A DNA stretch of 64,000 nt from an uncultured Marmoricola sp. (GTDB lineage Bacteria > Actinomycetota > Actinomycetes > Propionibacteriales > Nocardioidaceae). Shown one piece after another: positions 52,526-64,000 of the stretch. The translations under genes were made by a program, and so were the position numbers. The stretch is taken from NCBI RefSeq assembly GCF_943913695.1, contig NZ_CALTZE010000004.1, positions 1 to 64,000 on the forward strand, in the 5' to 3' direction. The notes beneath the pieces are model-generated. The model was not told the origin of the DNA. It searched no databases and saw only the letters and a list, made by a program, of their open reading frames with translations. How positions within the stretch are numbered: the first letter of the stretch is position 1; the number at the start of each line of letters is the position of its first letter.

Positions 52526-52864
52526 TCATCGGGCGAGCAGACGTCGCACGAGCTCGCTGTCGTCGCCCTGGGCGTCCAGGTCGGCCAGCGCCATCGCGAT
52601 CGCCTCGCGCACCAGCCGGCCGCGGTCGATCGCCAGCCCGTGGTCGCGCCGCAGCGCCAACCGCGCGTGCTCGAGGTCGAGCAACTCTTCGGCGGTGACG
52701 TAGACGGTCATCTTCTCGTCGTGCCGCACCCGGCCGCTGGAGCGCCGCGAGGCGGGCGCCTGCTCCTCCTCGGAGGAGTCGGCGACCACCGCGACGCGAC
52801 GGGGCTCGCCCCGCTGCGCGGCCGTGCTGGCCCGGAAGAGGTCGTCGGCGGCCGGCAGGCTCAC
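52526..52864 (-). CDS. Conserved small protein between parA and scpA
   Basis: A 112-aa protein. The first 50 residues are disordered and charged (SSEEEQAPASRRSSGRVRHDEK). The rest (MTVYVTAEELLDLEHARLALRRDHGLAIDRGRLVREAIAMALADLDA) looks like a ribbon-helix-helix DNA-binding fold. Start GTG 52864 overlaps the parA stop. Position between a ParA ATPase and ScpA suggests a partner of the ATPase, with the RHH fold as the DNA-binding half; this is an inference. Confidence 0.8.
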   Translation of the reverse strand: MSLPAADDLFRASTAAQRGEPRRVAVVADSSEEEQAPASRRSSGRVRHDEKMTVYVTAEELLDLEHARLALRRDHGLAIDRGRLVREAIAMALADLDAQGDDSELVRRLLAR

Positions 52865-53850
52865 GCGTCGGGGCACCGGACGAGCACCTCCCGGGCGAGC
52901 TGGCGGTAGGACTCCGCGGCGGGCGTGTGGCCGGCGTACGACGTGATCGGCTCGCCCGCCACGGTGGAGTCGCTGAACTTGACCGTGCGGCGGATCACCG
53001 TGTGGAAGACGGTGTCGCCCCAGGCCTGCACCAGACGCTCCATGACCTCGCGACCGTGCAGCGTGCGACCGTCGAACATCGTGCCGAGCACGCCGTCGAC
53101 CTCCAGCCGCGGGTTGAGCCGCTCGCGGACCTTGTCGATGGTGGTCTTGAGCAGCGCCACGCCGCGCAGCGCGAAGTACTCGCACTCCAGCGGCACGATG
53201 ACGCCGTCGGAGGCGGTCAGCGCGTTGACCGTCAGCAGGCCCAGGGAGGGCTGGCAGTCGATCAGGATGACGTCGTAGTGCTCCATGGCCGGCGCCAGCA
53301 CCCGCTGCAGGGTCTGCTCGCGGGCGACCTCGTGCACCAGCTGCACCTCGGCGGCCGAGAGGTCGATGTTGGAGGGCAGCAGGTCCATGCCCGGGACGCC
53401 GCTCGGGACCACGACCTCCTCCAGCGCGACGTCGCGCTGCATCAGCAGGTTGTAGATGGTCAGGTCCATCTGGTGTGGGTTGAGCCCCAGGCCCACGGAG
53501 AGCGACCCCTGCGGGTCGAAGTCGACCAGCAGCACCTTGCGGCCGTACTCCGCCAGCGAGGCGCCCAGGTTGATCGTGGTCGTGGTCTTGCCGACCCCGC
53601 CCTTCTGGTTGCACATCGAGATCACGCGGGCGCGACCGTGCGTGGCGCGCGGGCCCGGCACCGGCAGGTGGGGCATCGGGCGGCCCGTCGGTCCGATCTC
53701 GACCGGGGCCTCCTCGACGTCGACGACGGCCTCCTCGCGCTGCCGGAAGGGCAGCACGCTCTCGGTCGCGGGCTGGGGTGGTCGCGCCAACGGAGGCATC
53801 TGCGAGGCAGAGCTGCCGTAGTAGGACCCGTATCCGTCGGGACCGCTCAT
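52861..53850 (-). CDS. ParA/Soj-family ATPase
   Basis: A 329-aa Walker-type partition ATPase. The N-terminal 70 residues are a Pro/Tyr-rich extension (MSGPDGYGSYYGSSASQMPPLARP). The deviant Walker A is NQKGGVGKTTTTINLG; switch regions LLVDFDPQGS and IDCQPSLGLLTVNAL follow. It lies upstream of scpAB rather than beside parB, so it is the second ParA-like protein common in actinobacteria, not necessarily the oriC one. Confidence 0.93.
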   Translation of the reverse strand: MSGPDGYGSYYGSSASQMPPLARPPQPATESVLPFRQREEAVVDVEEAPVEIGPTGRPMPHLPVPGPRATHGRARVISMCNQKGGVGKTTTTINLGASLAEYGRKVLLVDFDPQGSLSVGLGLNPHQMDLTIYNLLMQRDVALEEVVVPSGVPGMDLLPSNIDLSAAEVQLVHEVAREQTLQRVLAPAMEHYDVILIDCQPSLGLLTVNALTASDGVIVPLECEYFALRGVALLKTTIDKVRERLNPRLEVDGVLGTMFDGRTLHGREVMERLVQAWGDTVFHTVIRRTVKFSDSTVAGEPITSYAGHTPAAESYRQLAREVLVRCPDA

Positions 53851-53960
53851 CTGGGACTCCCCTCCTGGCAGGGCTTCCCCACCCCACCGGTCGCGCCGCC
53901 TCGTGCGCCGGACCCGGGGACTCTAGGAGCGCTCGTTCCGGGGCCACAAGTCGACATTTG

Positions 53961-54047
53961 TCGTCCACACCATCGTCGCCCCGCTGTGGATCCGATGTGG
54001 GTCGCGGCGCGCCGGGAGTCCACAGATTCCTCGCCGGCTGTGGACAG
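53961..54047. promoter_or_regulatory. Cluster of DnaA-box-like sites upstream of the parA gene
   Basis: In the 293-bp gap between parA and xerD: TCGTCCACA (53961-53969, 8/9 to TTGTCCACA), GAGTCCACA (54016-54024, 7/9) and, on the other strand, CTGTCCACA (54047-54039, 8/9). Imperfect and without a DUE-like AT-rich stretch; may be chance or a regulatory set. Confidence 0.35.
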
Positions 54048-54143
54048 ACCTGGGGAGCGGGCGTGGCCCACTCCTGGCCCAGTAGGGGGCTCCGTGGCAG
54101 GCCCAGTGGCGAGCCCAGTACGCGACCCTGGGAACGCTCGCGC

Positions 54144-55100
54144 TCAACCGAGGGCGCGCGGGTGCGAGGCGGCGTAGACCTCGCGCAGGGAGTCGACGGT
54201 GACCAGGGTGTAGACCTGCGTGGTCGCCACCGAGGCGTGCCCGAGCAGCTCCTGCACCTCCCGCACGTTGGCGCCGCGCTCGAGCATGTGGGTGGCGTAG
54301 GAGTGCCGCAGCGTGTGCGGGCTGATCTCCTGAGCGATGCCGGCCCGCTCGGCGGTCTTGACGATCACCGCCCACGCGCTCTGCCGCGACAGCCGGCCGC
54401 CGCGGGCGTTGAGGAACATCGCCCCGCGCGCCCCCTCCGCGCCCTCGGCCAGCACCGGCCGGCCGCGCGTGAGGTAGGCGCGCACCGCCTCGCGCGCGAA
54501 GCTCCCGACCGGCACCACCCGCTCCTTGGAGCCCTTGCCGCGCAGCAGCACGGTGTGGTCGGCGGGGTCCGGCGACTCGAGCTCGATGTCGTCGACGTCG
54601 AGCCCCACCGCCTCGGAGATCCGGGCCCCGGTGGCATAGAGCACCTCCAGCAGCGCCCGGTCGCGCAGCGCCAGCGGCGTGCCCGGGGCCCCGGCCGTCT
54701 CGATCAGCTGCTCGACGACCGAGAGCGGCACCGCCTTGGGCAACCGCTTGGTCGGCGCGGGCGGTCGTACGCCGGCCGAGGGGTCGGTCGTGGCCAGTCC
54801 GTCGGCGAGCGCGAACCTGTGGAAGCCGCGTACGGCGACCACCGTGCGCCCCGCGGAGCTCGCGGAGAGCGGCTGGTGCTCGCTGTCGCCCTCACGCAGC
54901 GCCATCAGGAAGCCGCTGACGGTCTGCTCGGTGACCTCCTCCAGCGAGGTGACGCCGAGGGAGTCGAGATAGCCCAGGTAGCGGCGCAGGTCGCGCTTGT
55001 AGGACGCCACCGAGTTGGCCGCCAGGCCGCGCTCGACCACGAGGTGGTCGAGGTAGGTCCGCACCGCCCGCACCAGCGGACTCGGACCCGCAGCCTCCAC
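54144..55100 (-). CDS. xerD: Site-specific tyrosine recombinase XerD
   Basis: A 318-aa recombinase that resolves chromosome dimers at dif with XerC. N-terminal SAM-like domain ([33 protein letters not shown]). The catalytic residues are Arg in [13 protein letters not shown], His-x-x-Arg in [14 protein letters not shown], His in [15 protein letters not shown], and the nucleophile Tyr in the same segment. Its position beside parA and scpAB is the standard one. Confidence 0.95.
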   Translation of the reverse strand: MEAAGPSPLVRAVRTYLDHLVVERGLAANSVASYKRDLRRYLGYLDSLGVTSLEEVTEQTVSGFLMALREGDSEHQPLSASSAGRTVVAVRGFHRFALADGLATTDPSAGVRPPAPTKRLPKAVPLSVVEQLIETAGAPGTPLALRDRALLEVLYATGARISEAVGLDVDDIELESPDPADHTVLLRGKGSKERVVPVGSFAREAVRAYLTRGRPVLAEGAEGARGAMFLNARGGRLSRQSAWAVIVKTAERAGIAQEISPHTLRHSYATHMLERGANVREVQELLGHASVATTQVYTLVTVDSLREVYAASHPRALG

Positions 55101-55149
55101 CCGGCTCCCCGTCCCGATCCCGCGCCGCAGCCGCGTCCTAAGCCCGGGC

Positions 55150-56265
55150 TCAGGCCAGCGCCTGCTCGAGGGTGATGCTCTCCATGCCGTGGGCCTCGGC
55201 GACGGGCGCGTTGGTGACCGAGCCGTCGTAGGTGTTGAGACCCAGGGCCAGGGACTTGTCGGCCCGGCAGGCGTCGGCCCAGCCCTTGTCGGCCAGCGCG
55301 ACGGTGTAGGGCAGCGTCGCGTTGGTCAGGGCGTAGGTCGAGGTGTTGGGCACCGCACCGGGCATGTTGGCCACGCAGTAGAAGACCGTGTCGTGCACGG
55401 GGTAGGTCGGGTCGGCGTGCGTGGTCGGGCGGGTGTCCTCGAAGCAGCCGCCCTGGTCGACGGCGATGTCGACCAGCACCGCGCCGGGCTTCATCCGCGA
55501 GACCAGGTCGTTGCTGACCAGCTTGGGCGCCTTGGCGCCCGGGATCAGCACCGCGCCGATCACCATGTCGGCCTCGAGCACCTGCTGCTCGATCGCGAGC
55601 TTGGAGGAGGCCAGGCCGTGGACGCGGTTGTCATAGCGCCAGAACGACATCCGCAGCTTGTCGAGGTCGGTGTCGAGCAGGGTCACGTTGGCGCCCATGC
55701 CGAGGGCGATGTTGGCTGCGTTCTGCCCCGAGACACCGGCGCCGATCACCACGACCTTGGCGTTGGCGACGCCGCCGACGCCGCCGAGCAGCACCCCGCG
55801 GCCTCCCTGGGCCTTCATCAGTGAGTGCGCCCCGACCTGCGGCGCCAGGCAGCCGGCCACCTCCGACATCGGGTAGAGCAGCGGCAGCGAGCCCGACGGC
55901 AGCTGCACGGTCTCGTAGGCGATGCCGGTGACCTTACGCTCGACCAGCTCGGCGGTGAGCGGCTGGTCGGCCGCCAGGTGCAGGTAGGTGAAGAGCGTGA
56001 GCCCCTCGTGCATGCGGTGGTATTCCTCGGAGACCGGCTCCTTGACCTTGAGCACCATCTCCGCCTCGCCCCACACGTCGTCGGCGGAGTCGATCAGGCG
56101 GGCGCCGGCGGCGCTGTAGTCGTCGTCGGAGATCTGCGAGCCGAGGCCGGCTCCGCGCTCCACGGTGACCTCGTGGCCGTGCGCCACGAGCTCGTGGACC
56201 CCGATCGGGGTGATGGCGACGCGGTACTCGTGGTTCTTGACTTCCTTGGGCACACCGATGCGCAA
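55150..56265 (-). CDS. ald: Alanine dehydrogenase
   Basis: A 371-aa NAD-dependent enzyme interconverting alanine and pyruvate plus ammonia. [33 protein letters not shown] at the start, catalytic-region [16 protein letters not shown]-binding loop [21 protein letters not shown], and the C-terminal [19 protein letters not shown]. Full length. Monocistronic. Confidence 0.97.
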   Translation of the reverse strand: MRIGVPKEVKNHEYRVAITPIGVHELVAHGHEVTVERGAGLGSQISDDDYSAAGARLIDSADDVWGEAEMVLKVKEPVSEEYHRMHEGLTLFTYLHLAADQPLTAELVERKVTGIAYETVQLPSGSLPLLYPMSEVAGCLAPQVGAHSLMKAQGGRGVLLGGVGGVANAKVVVIGAGVSGQNAANIALGMGANVTLLDTDLDKLRMSFWRYDNRVHGLASSKLAIEQQVLEADMVIGAVLIPGAKAPKLVSNDLVSRMKPGAVLVDIAVDQGGCFEDTRPTTHADPTYPVHDTVFYCVANMPGAVPNTSTYALTNATLPYTVALADKGWADACRADKSLALGLNTYDGSVTNAPVAEAHGMESITLEQALA

Positions 56266-56358
56266 CGTAGGGCTCCTCCCCCGCCGGTGACAGGTCTGGC
56301 CGGAGTCTATGCCCGGGCTCGGGGCCGGTGTGACCTGGAGGACATCCGCGACCCCGGG

Positions 56359-57492
56359 TCAGGACAGCCCGGCGTCGCCCATCGCGCGCAGCACGTTGCG
56401 GCTGGTGAGCCGCGCCAGGTCGCCGCGGCTCCAGCCACGCTCGTGCAGCGCCTCCAGCAGCCGCGGGTAGCCCGAGACGTCGTCGAGCCCGGCCGGCAGT
56501 CGCTCGACGCCGTCGTAGTCGCCACCGAGCCCGACGTGCTCGACGCCGGCGACCTCGCGCACGTGCTCGAGGTGGGCGACCACGTCGGCGATGGTGCTGA
56601 CCGGCTCGGGATGGGTGGCGGCGTACTCGGTCTGGAAGGGGTGGTAGGCCGTGAGGTCGGTGTGGCGGATGCCCTGCGCGAGCGCCGCGCGCTGCACCTC
56701 CTCGTCCCACTCCGCGACCGCGTCGGAGACGAAGCGGGGCACGAAGGTGACCATGCAGACGCCGCCGTTGCCGGCGAGCCGCGCGAGCACGTCGTCGGGC
56801 ACGTTGCGCGGGTGCTCGGTGACGCCGCGCGCCGACGAGTGGCTGAAGACGACGGGGACGCTGCTGACGTCGAGCGCATCACGCATGGTGTCGGCGCTGA
56901 CGTGGCTGAGGTCGACGAGCATGCCGATGCGGTTCATCTCGCGCACGACGTCGCGGCCGAAGTCGGAGAGCCCGCCCAGCACCGGCTCGTCGGTCGCCGA
57001 GTCGGCCCAGGGCACGTTGTCGTTGTGCGTCAGCGTCAGGTAGCGCACCCCGAGCCGGTGCAGCATCCGCAGCGTGCCGAGCGAGCCGCCGATCTGGTGG
57101 CCGCCCTCGGCCCCCATCAGGCTGGCGACCCGTCCGTGCGACCACGCCCGCTCGACGTCGGCGACGCCCGTCGCCAGCGCGAGGTGCTCGGGGTAGCGCT
57201 CGATCATGGCGTGCGCGGCGTCGACCTGCTCCAGCGTCGCGGTGAGGGTCTCGGCGGGGCCGAGCGTGGCCGGCACGAAGACCGACCAGAACTGCGCGCC
57301 GAGCCCGCCCGCGGCCATCCGCGGCAGGTCGGTGTGCAGCCCGTGACCGCGGCACGCCTCGGTGTCGGTGAGCGGAGCGCGCGAGAAGTCGTAGCCGACC
57401 GCCTGGCGCAGCGCCCAGAGCAGGTCGTTGTGGCCGTCGAGCACGGGGTGCTCGGCGAGCACGTCGCGTACGACGTCTGCGGGCGCGCTCAC
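56359..57492 (-). CDS. Membrane dipeptidase family metallohydrolase (M19)
   Basis: A 377-aa zinc dipeptidase of the amidohydrolase superfamily. Metal ligands appear in order: DGHNDLLW (HxD), LMGAEGGHQIGG (Glu), LVDLSHVSADT and FSHSSARGVTEHPRNV (His pair), and GLGGDYDGV (Asp). The start GTG 57492 overlaps the Nudix gene stop. Substrate: dipeptides or related amides. It and the Nudix gene form a pair. Confidence 0.92.
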   Translation of the reverse strand: MSAPADVVRDVLAEHPVLDGHNDLLWALRQAVGYDFSRAPLTDTEACRGHGLHTDLPRMAAGGLGAQFWSVFVPATLGPAETLTATLEQVDAAHAMIERYPEHLALATGVADVERAWSHGRVASLMGAEGGHQIGGSLGTLRMLHRLGVRYLTLTHNDNVPWADSATDEPVLGGLSDFGRDVVREMNRIGMLVDLSHVSADTMRDALDVSSVPVVFSHSSARGVTEHPRNVPDDVLARLAGNGGVCMVTFVPRFVSDAVAEWDEEVQRAALAQGIRHTDLTAYHPFQTEYAATHPEPVSTIADVVAHLEHVREVAGVEHVGLGGDYDGVERLPAGLDDVSGYPRLLEALHERGWSRGDLARLTSRNVLRAMGDAGLS

Positions 57493-58100
57493 AGCCGCCC
57501 CCGGCGCTTCAGCGCGTCGTAGGAGAGCACGGCGGTGACGAGCGCGCTGGTGGTGAGCCGGCCGGCGAGCACCGCCTCGACCATCTCCTCGACGGGCGCC
57601 CAGAAGACCGTCATCTCGGCCTCCTCGGCGTGCAGCTCGAAGTCGCCGCGACCGGCGTGGCTCAGACCTCGCGCGAGGTAGAGGTGCTGCCGCTCGGCGG
57701 AGATGCCGACGCTGGGGCGCAGGGTGGGCAGCTCGCGCCACTCCTCGGCGGCCAGCTCCACCTCCTCGCGCAGCTCGCGCTGCGCGGTCTCCAGCGGGGG
57801 CTCGTCGCTGTCGAGCACGCCCGCCGGCAGCTCGACGAACCAGCCGGGGCCGGCGTGGCGATACTGGCGCAGGCAGGCCACCCGCTCCTGGTCGTCGACG
57901 GCCAGCACCACGACCGCGCCGGGGTGCTCGAGCACGAGCCGGGCGTGGGAGTCCTCGGGGTGATCCGGCCGGTGCACCCGGTCCTGGCGCACGGCGACGA
58001 TCCACGGGCTGCGGTAGACCTGCTCGGACTCCGTCACCGGCCAGCTGCCGGGCTCGTCGCTCAGGTCCGCCGCGGTGGCCTCGTCGAGGTCGGGGCGCAC
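57489..58100 (-). CDS. NUDIX hydrolase, ADP-ribose-pyrophosphatase-like
   Basis: A 203-aa pyrophosphatase. The Nudix box runs GVLDSDEPPLETAQRELREEVEL: the catalytic REL-x-EE is present, but the usual Gly near the end is Glu. VLVLEHPGAVVVLAVDDQERVACLRQYRHAGPGWFVELPAG fits ADP-ribose hydrolases. GTG 58100, one base after the pyrG stop. Confidence 0.88.
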   Translation of the reverse strand: MRPDLDEATAADLSDEPGSWPVTESEQVYRSPWIVAVRQDRVHRPDHPEDSHARLVLEHPGAVVVLAVDDQERVACLRQYRHAGPGWFVELPAGVLDSDEPPLETAQRELREEVELAAEEWRELPTLRPSVGISAERQHLYLARGLSHAGRGDFELHAEEAEMTVFWAPVEEMVEAVLAGRLTTSALVTAVLSYDALKRRGRL

Positions 58101-58101
58101 C

Positions 58102-61675
<3,574 letters not shown>

Positions 61676-61679
<4 letters not shown>

Positions 61680-62635
61680 GGGTCGACCTCGGCGGACTGC
61701 TGGCGGCGCCGTCGCTCGGCCGCCCCGCGCCAGCCCTCGACGGGCAGGCCGAACTTGGCCACCAGGCGGTCGGCGAAGGGCATCGTGTGCAGCCGCGCGA
61801 GCCGTAGCGGCACCCGGCCGCGGCGCACCTCGATGCGGGCCCCGGGCGGCAGGTCGACCGTGCGGCGCCCGTCGGCCCACAGCACGCCGGCTCCCTCGGT
61901 CTGGGCCAGCACCTCGACGGCCAGCGTGGAGGTCGGGGCGACGACCATGGGGCGGGCGAAGAGCGCGTGGGCGCTGATCGGCACCATCAGCAGCGCCTCG
62001 ACCTCGGGCCAGACCACCGGACCGCCGGCGCTGAAGTTGTAGGCGGTCGACCCCGTCGGCGTCGCGCACACGATGCCGTCGCAGCCGAAGCGGCTCACGG
62101 GCCGACCGTCGACCTCGACGACCACCTCGAGCATCCGGGAGCGGGCGGCCTTCTCCACGCTCGCCTCGTTGAGCGCCCAGGTGGTCTCGACGAGCTCCTT
62201 GTCGCGGTAGACCGACACCTCGAGGGTGAGCCGCTCCTCGGCGGTCCACCGACGCGCAACGACCATCTCGATGACGGTGTCGACCTCCTCGCTCTCGGCC
62301 TCGGCGAGGAAGCCGACGTGGCCAAGGTTGAGCCCGAGCACCGGTGTCGTGGTGCCGTGGGTGAGCTCGCCCGCCCGCAGGATCGTGCCGTCGCCCCCGA
62401 TGACCAGCGCCAGCTCGCAGTCGTGGGCGGCCTCGCTGTCGGCGACGACGGTCTCGACGCTGGTGCCGGGCGGCAGGTCGATCTCCTGGGCCTCCTCGGC
62501 CAGCATCCGCACCACGAGGCCGTGGCCCGCCAGTGCGACGACGACGTCGCGCGCGACCGCCCGGGCCTCCTCACGACCCGCGTGGGCCACGACCAGGACG
62601 CGTCGCTCGACGTGGGGGGAGGCAGGCACGCTCAC
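61676..62635 (-). CDS. nadK: NAD kinase
   Basis: A 319-aa kinase that makes NADP from NAD. GGDGTILRAGE is the catalytic GGDGT motif; NLGHVGFLAEAE and CDGIVCATPTGSTAYNFSAGGPVV are the other hallmarks. GTG 62635 overlaps the tlyA stop. Confidence 0.96.
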
Positions 62636-63462
62636 ACCCTCTCACCCGGGTCCGTCAGCGACGCCGCACGCGCCACCTCGCTGACGATGTCGTCGTCTGC
62701 CAGGGTCGGCTCGCCCCGGCGCAGCCAGACGAAGAACTCGACGTTGCCCGACGGCCCCGGCAGCGGGCTGGCCGCGATCGCCCGCGCACCCCACCCGAGC
62801 CCGGCGCCGGCCGCGACCACGCGGCGTACGGCGTCGGCGCGACGCTCCGGGTCTCGCACCACGCCGCCCTTGCCGAGGCCCTCGCGACCGACCTCGAACT
62901 GGGGCTTGACCATGAGCACGAGATCGCCGTCGGGTTCGGTGACCCCGGACAGGGCGGGGAGCACCAGCGTCAGGGAGATGAACGACAGGTCGCCGACGAC
63001 GAGGTCGACCGGACCGCCGGTGAGCTCGGGGCGCAGCTCGCGCACGTTGGTGCGGTCGAGCACCACGACACGTGCGTCGTCCTGCAGCCGCCACACGAGC
63101 TGGCCGTAGCCCACGTCGACGGCCACGACCTCGCGCGCCCCGGCGCGCAGCAGCACGTCGGTGAAGCCACCCGTGGACGCCCCGGCATCGAGACAGCGCC
63201 TGCCGGTGACGCGCAGCCCTCCCGGCTCGAAGGCCGCCAGGGCACCGGCGAGCTTGTGCCCGCCACGGCTCGCGTAGTCGGGCGCCGAGGAGTCCTGACG
63301 CACCACCAGGTCGGCGTCGGTCGTCACGGCCGTGGCCGGCTTGCGAGCCGTCTCCTTGTTGACCGTCACGTTGCCGGCGGCGATGAGCTCACGGGCGTGC
63401 TCGCGCGAGCGGGCGAGTCCTCGGCGTACCAGCTCGGCGTCGAGCCGCAGCCGACGAGGCAT
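62632..63462 (-). CDS. tlyA: TlyA-family rRNA (cytidine-2'-O)-methyltransferase
   Basis: A 276-aa enzyme with an N-terminal S4 domain (RLDAELVRRGLARSREHARELIAAGNVTVN) and a FtsJ-type methyltransferase domain (CLDAGASTGGFTDVLLRAGAREVVAVDVGYGQL; VDLVVGDLSFISL; LVLMVKPQFEVGRE). It methylates 16S and 23S rRNA and confers capreomycin sensitivity in mycobacteria; the activity here is inferred from the family. ATG 63462 overlaps the previous stop by one base. Confidence 0.95.
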   Translation of the reverse strand: MPRRLRLDAELVRRGLARSREHARELIAAGNVTVNKETARKPATAVTTDADLVVRQDSSAPDYASRGGHKLAGALAAFEPGGLRVTGRRCLDAGASTGGFTDVLLRAGAREVVAVDVGYGQLVWRLQDDARVVVLDRTNVRELRPELTGGPVDLVVGDLSFISLTLVLPALSGVTEPDGDLVLMVKPQFEVGREGLGKGGVVRDPERRADAVRRVVAAGAGLGWGARAIAASPLPGPSGNVEFFVWLRRGEPTLADDDIVSEVARAASLTDPGERV

Positions 63463-63656
63463 CAGGCCTCCGGGGCAGCGCCCTCGCCGGCCAGCACGTC
63501 TCGCAGCCCGGCGTGCACCGACTCGAAGGCGGCGACGTGCTCCTCGACCGGGCGCTCCTCCAGGCCCTCGAGCGGGGCGAGCAGTGCACCCAGGTCGTCG
63601 CCCGTGGCTGCTGGTGGGGCCGCCGACGTGATCGGTGGGGTGGTCGCCTCGCTCAT
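63462..63656 (-). CDS. Small protein of unknown function in the tlyA operon
   Basis: A 64-aa acidic/Ala-rich protein (ALLAPLEGLEERPVEEHVAAFESVHAGLRDVLAGEG). The helix LEERPVEEHVAAFESVHAGLR is typical of a small protein often found before tlyA in actinobacteria. No domain recognised. ATG 63656, 10 bp after the HAD gene stop. Confidence 0.7.
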   Translation of the reverse strand: MSEATTPPITSAAPPAATGDDLGALLAPLEGLEERPVEEHVAAFESVHAGLRDVLAGEGAAPEA

Positions 63657-63666
63657 GGACCGCAGG

Positions 63667-64000
63667 CTACCGGGGCGGACGCACCCCGTCGGTCGCGACA
63701 GGCTCCCCCTGCGTGTCGAGCCGGCTCCACGCGGCCGCGGCCACGACCCGCCACCAGTCGGCCGGGTCGCCGTCGCCCTCGACGCGCAGCTCCTGCCCGC
63801 TGGCGTCTGCCGTCCAGCCGCCGAGGCTGGCCCGTGCGGCCGCGGTGTCGACCTCCGGCGCGGGTTGCGGCTCCGCAAGGGCCGCGAGGTCGGGGGCGAC
63901 GTAGGTCGGGCGCTGGTGCGGCGGCGCCGCGACGAGCTCGGTCAGCCCCGTCACACCGGTGAGCACGAGCAGGCTGTCCCACTCCATCCGCACCCCACCC
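63667..64000 (-). CDS. HAD-IIA (NagD-like) hydrolase, C-terminal part, truncated by the window edge
   Basis: The end of a HAD-IIA phosphatase: EWDSLLVLTGVTGLTELVAAPPHQRPTYVAPDLAAL is the family's C-terminal LVLTGV...PDYV...L segment. A unique tail (GELRVEGDGDPADWWRVVAAAAW type) follows. The start lies beyond position 64000. Confidence 0.8.
   Translation of the reverse strand, partial: GGVRMEWDSLLVLTGVTGLTELVAAPPHQRPTYVAPDLAALAEPQPAPEVDTAAARASLGGWTADASGQELRVEGDGDPADWWRVVAAAAWSRLDTQGEPVATDGVRPPR

Noticed and set aside
53851..54143. parS or origin of replication next to parA
   Set aside because: No TGTTTCACGTGAAACA-like site, no AT-rich unwinding stretch, and no dnaA, dnaN or parB nearby; only imperfect DnaA-box-like sites.

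Overview
The window is high-GC DNA in which most genes use GTG or ATG starts and overlap as GTGA/ATGA. Its housekeeping order (xerD, parA, scpA, scpB, rluB, aroH, tyrA, cmk, plsC, der; then ald, pyrG, recN, nadK, tlyA) fits an actinobacterium of the Nocardioides/Propionibacteriales type. The genus is an inference from gene order and composition. All readings were made by eye; no database search was run.

Layout. (1) 1-14.7 kb, mostly ordinary chromosome: a methyltransferase, two small Rho_N/SAP-like proteins, cobyric acid synthase, an aldehyde dehydrogenase, ornithine aminotransferase, a thioesterase, an MMPL exporter with its divergent MarR regulator, a HAD phosphatase, and a molybdate locus. 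The molybdate locus holds a UPF0126 membrane protein fused to a Mop domain, an HTH-Mop regulator and modABC. (2) 14.7-26.2 kb, an envelope redox/metal block: a CDF metal exporter, TlpA, an M23 peptidase, DUF4307, DsbA, CcdA, CopC, DUF3105, DUF305, a BlaI-type repressor with its M56 protease, and ResB/CcsB for cytochrome c maturation. One palindrome, TACTA-N7-TAGTA, sits in front of the CDF gene, between tlpA and dsbA, between copC and blaI, and directly before resB. This suggests that the linked BlaI/M56 pair controls the whole block. (3) 26.2-45.3 kb, a mosaic accessory region: decayed IS3 elements, an intact IS30, truncated genes (ICMT, MFS, LacI, integrase), several MarR/MerR gene pairs with clear operators, DNA-alkylation repair genes (AlkD-like, AlkB-like), a RES/Xre toxin-antitoxin pair, a HEPN-like protein and an unrecognised 415-aa protein. 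It ends at a tRNA-Pro(GGG) gene beside an integrase remnant, a classic island boundary. (4) 45.3-64 kb, dense minus-strand housekeeping genes for segregation, recombination, aromatic amino acids, nucleotides, NADP, rRNA methylation and GTPase functions.

How the genes work together. In region 2, CcdA, TlpA and DsbA would move electrons to and from extracytoplasmic thiols. ResB/CcsB would deliver and attach heme to apocytochrome c. CopC, the DUF305 protein and the CDF exporter point to metal handling. An M56 membrane protease plus BlaI would sense an envelope signal and derepress the set. In region 3, frameshifts and truncations cluster while the flanking core genes are intact, which argues for real decay rather than uniform sequencing error.
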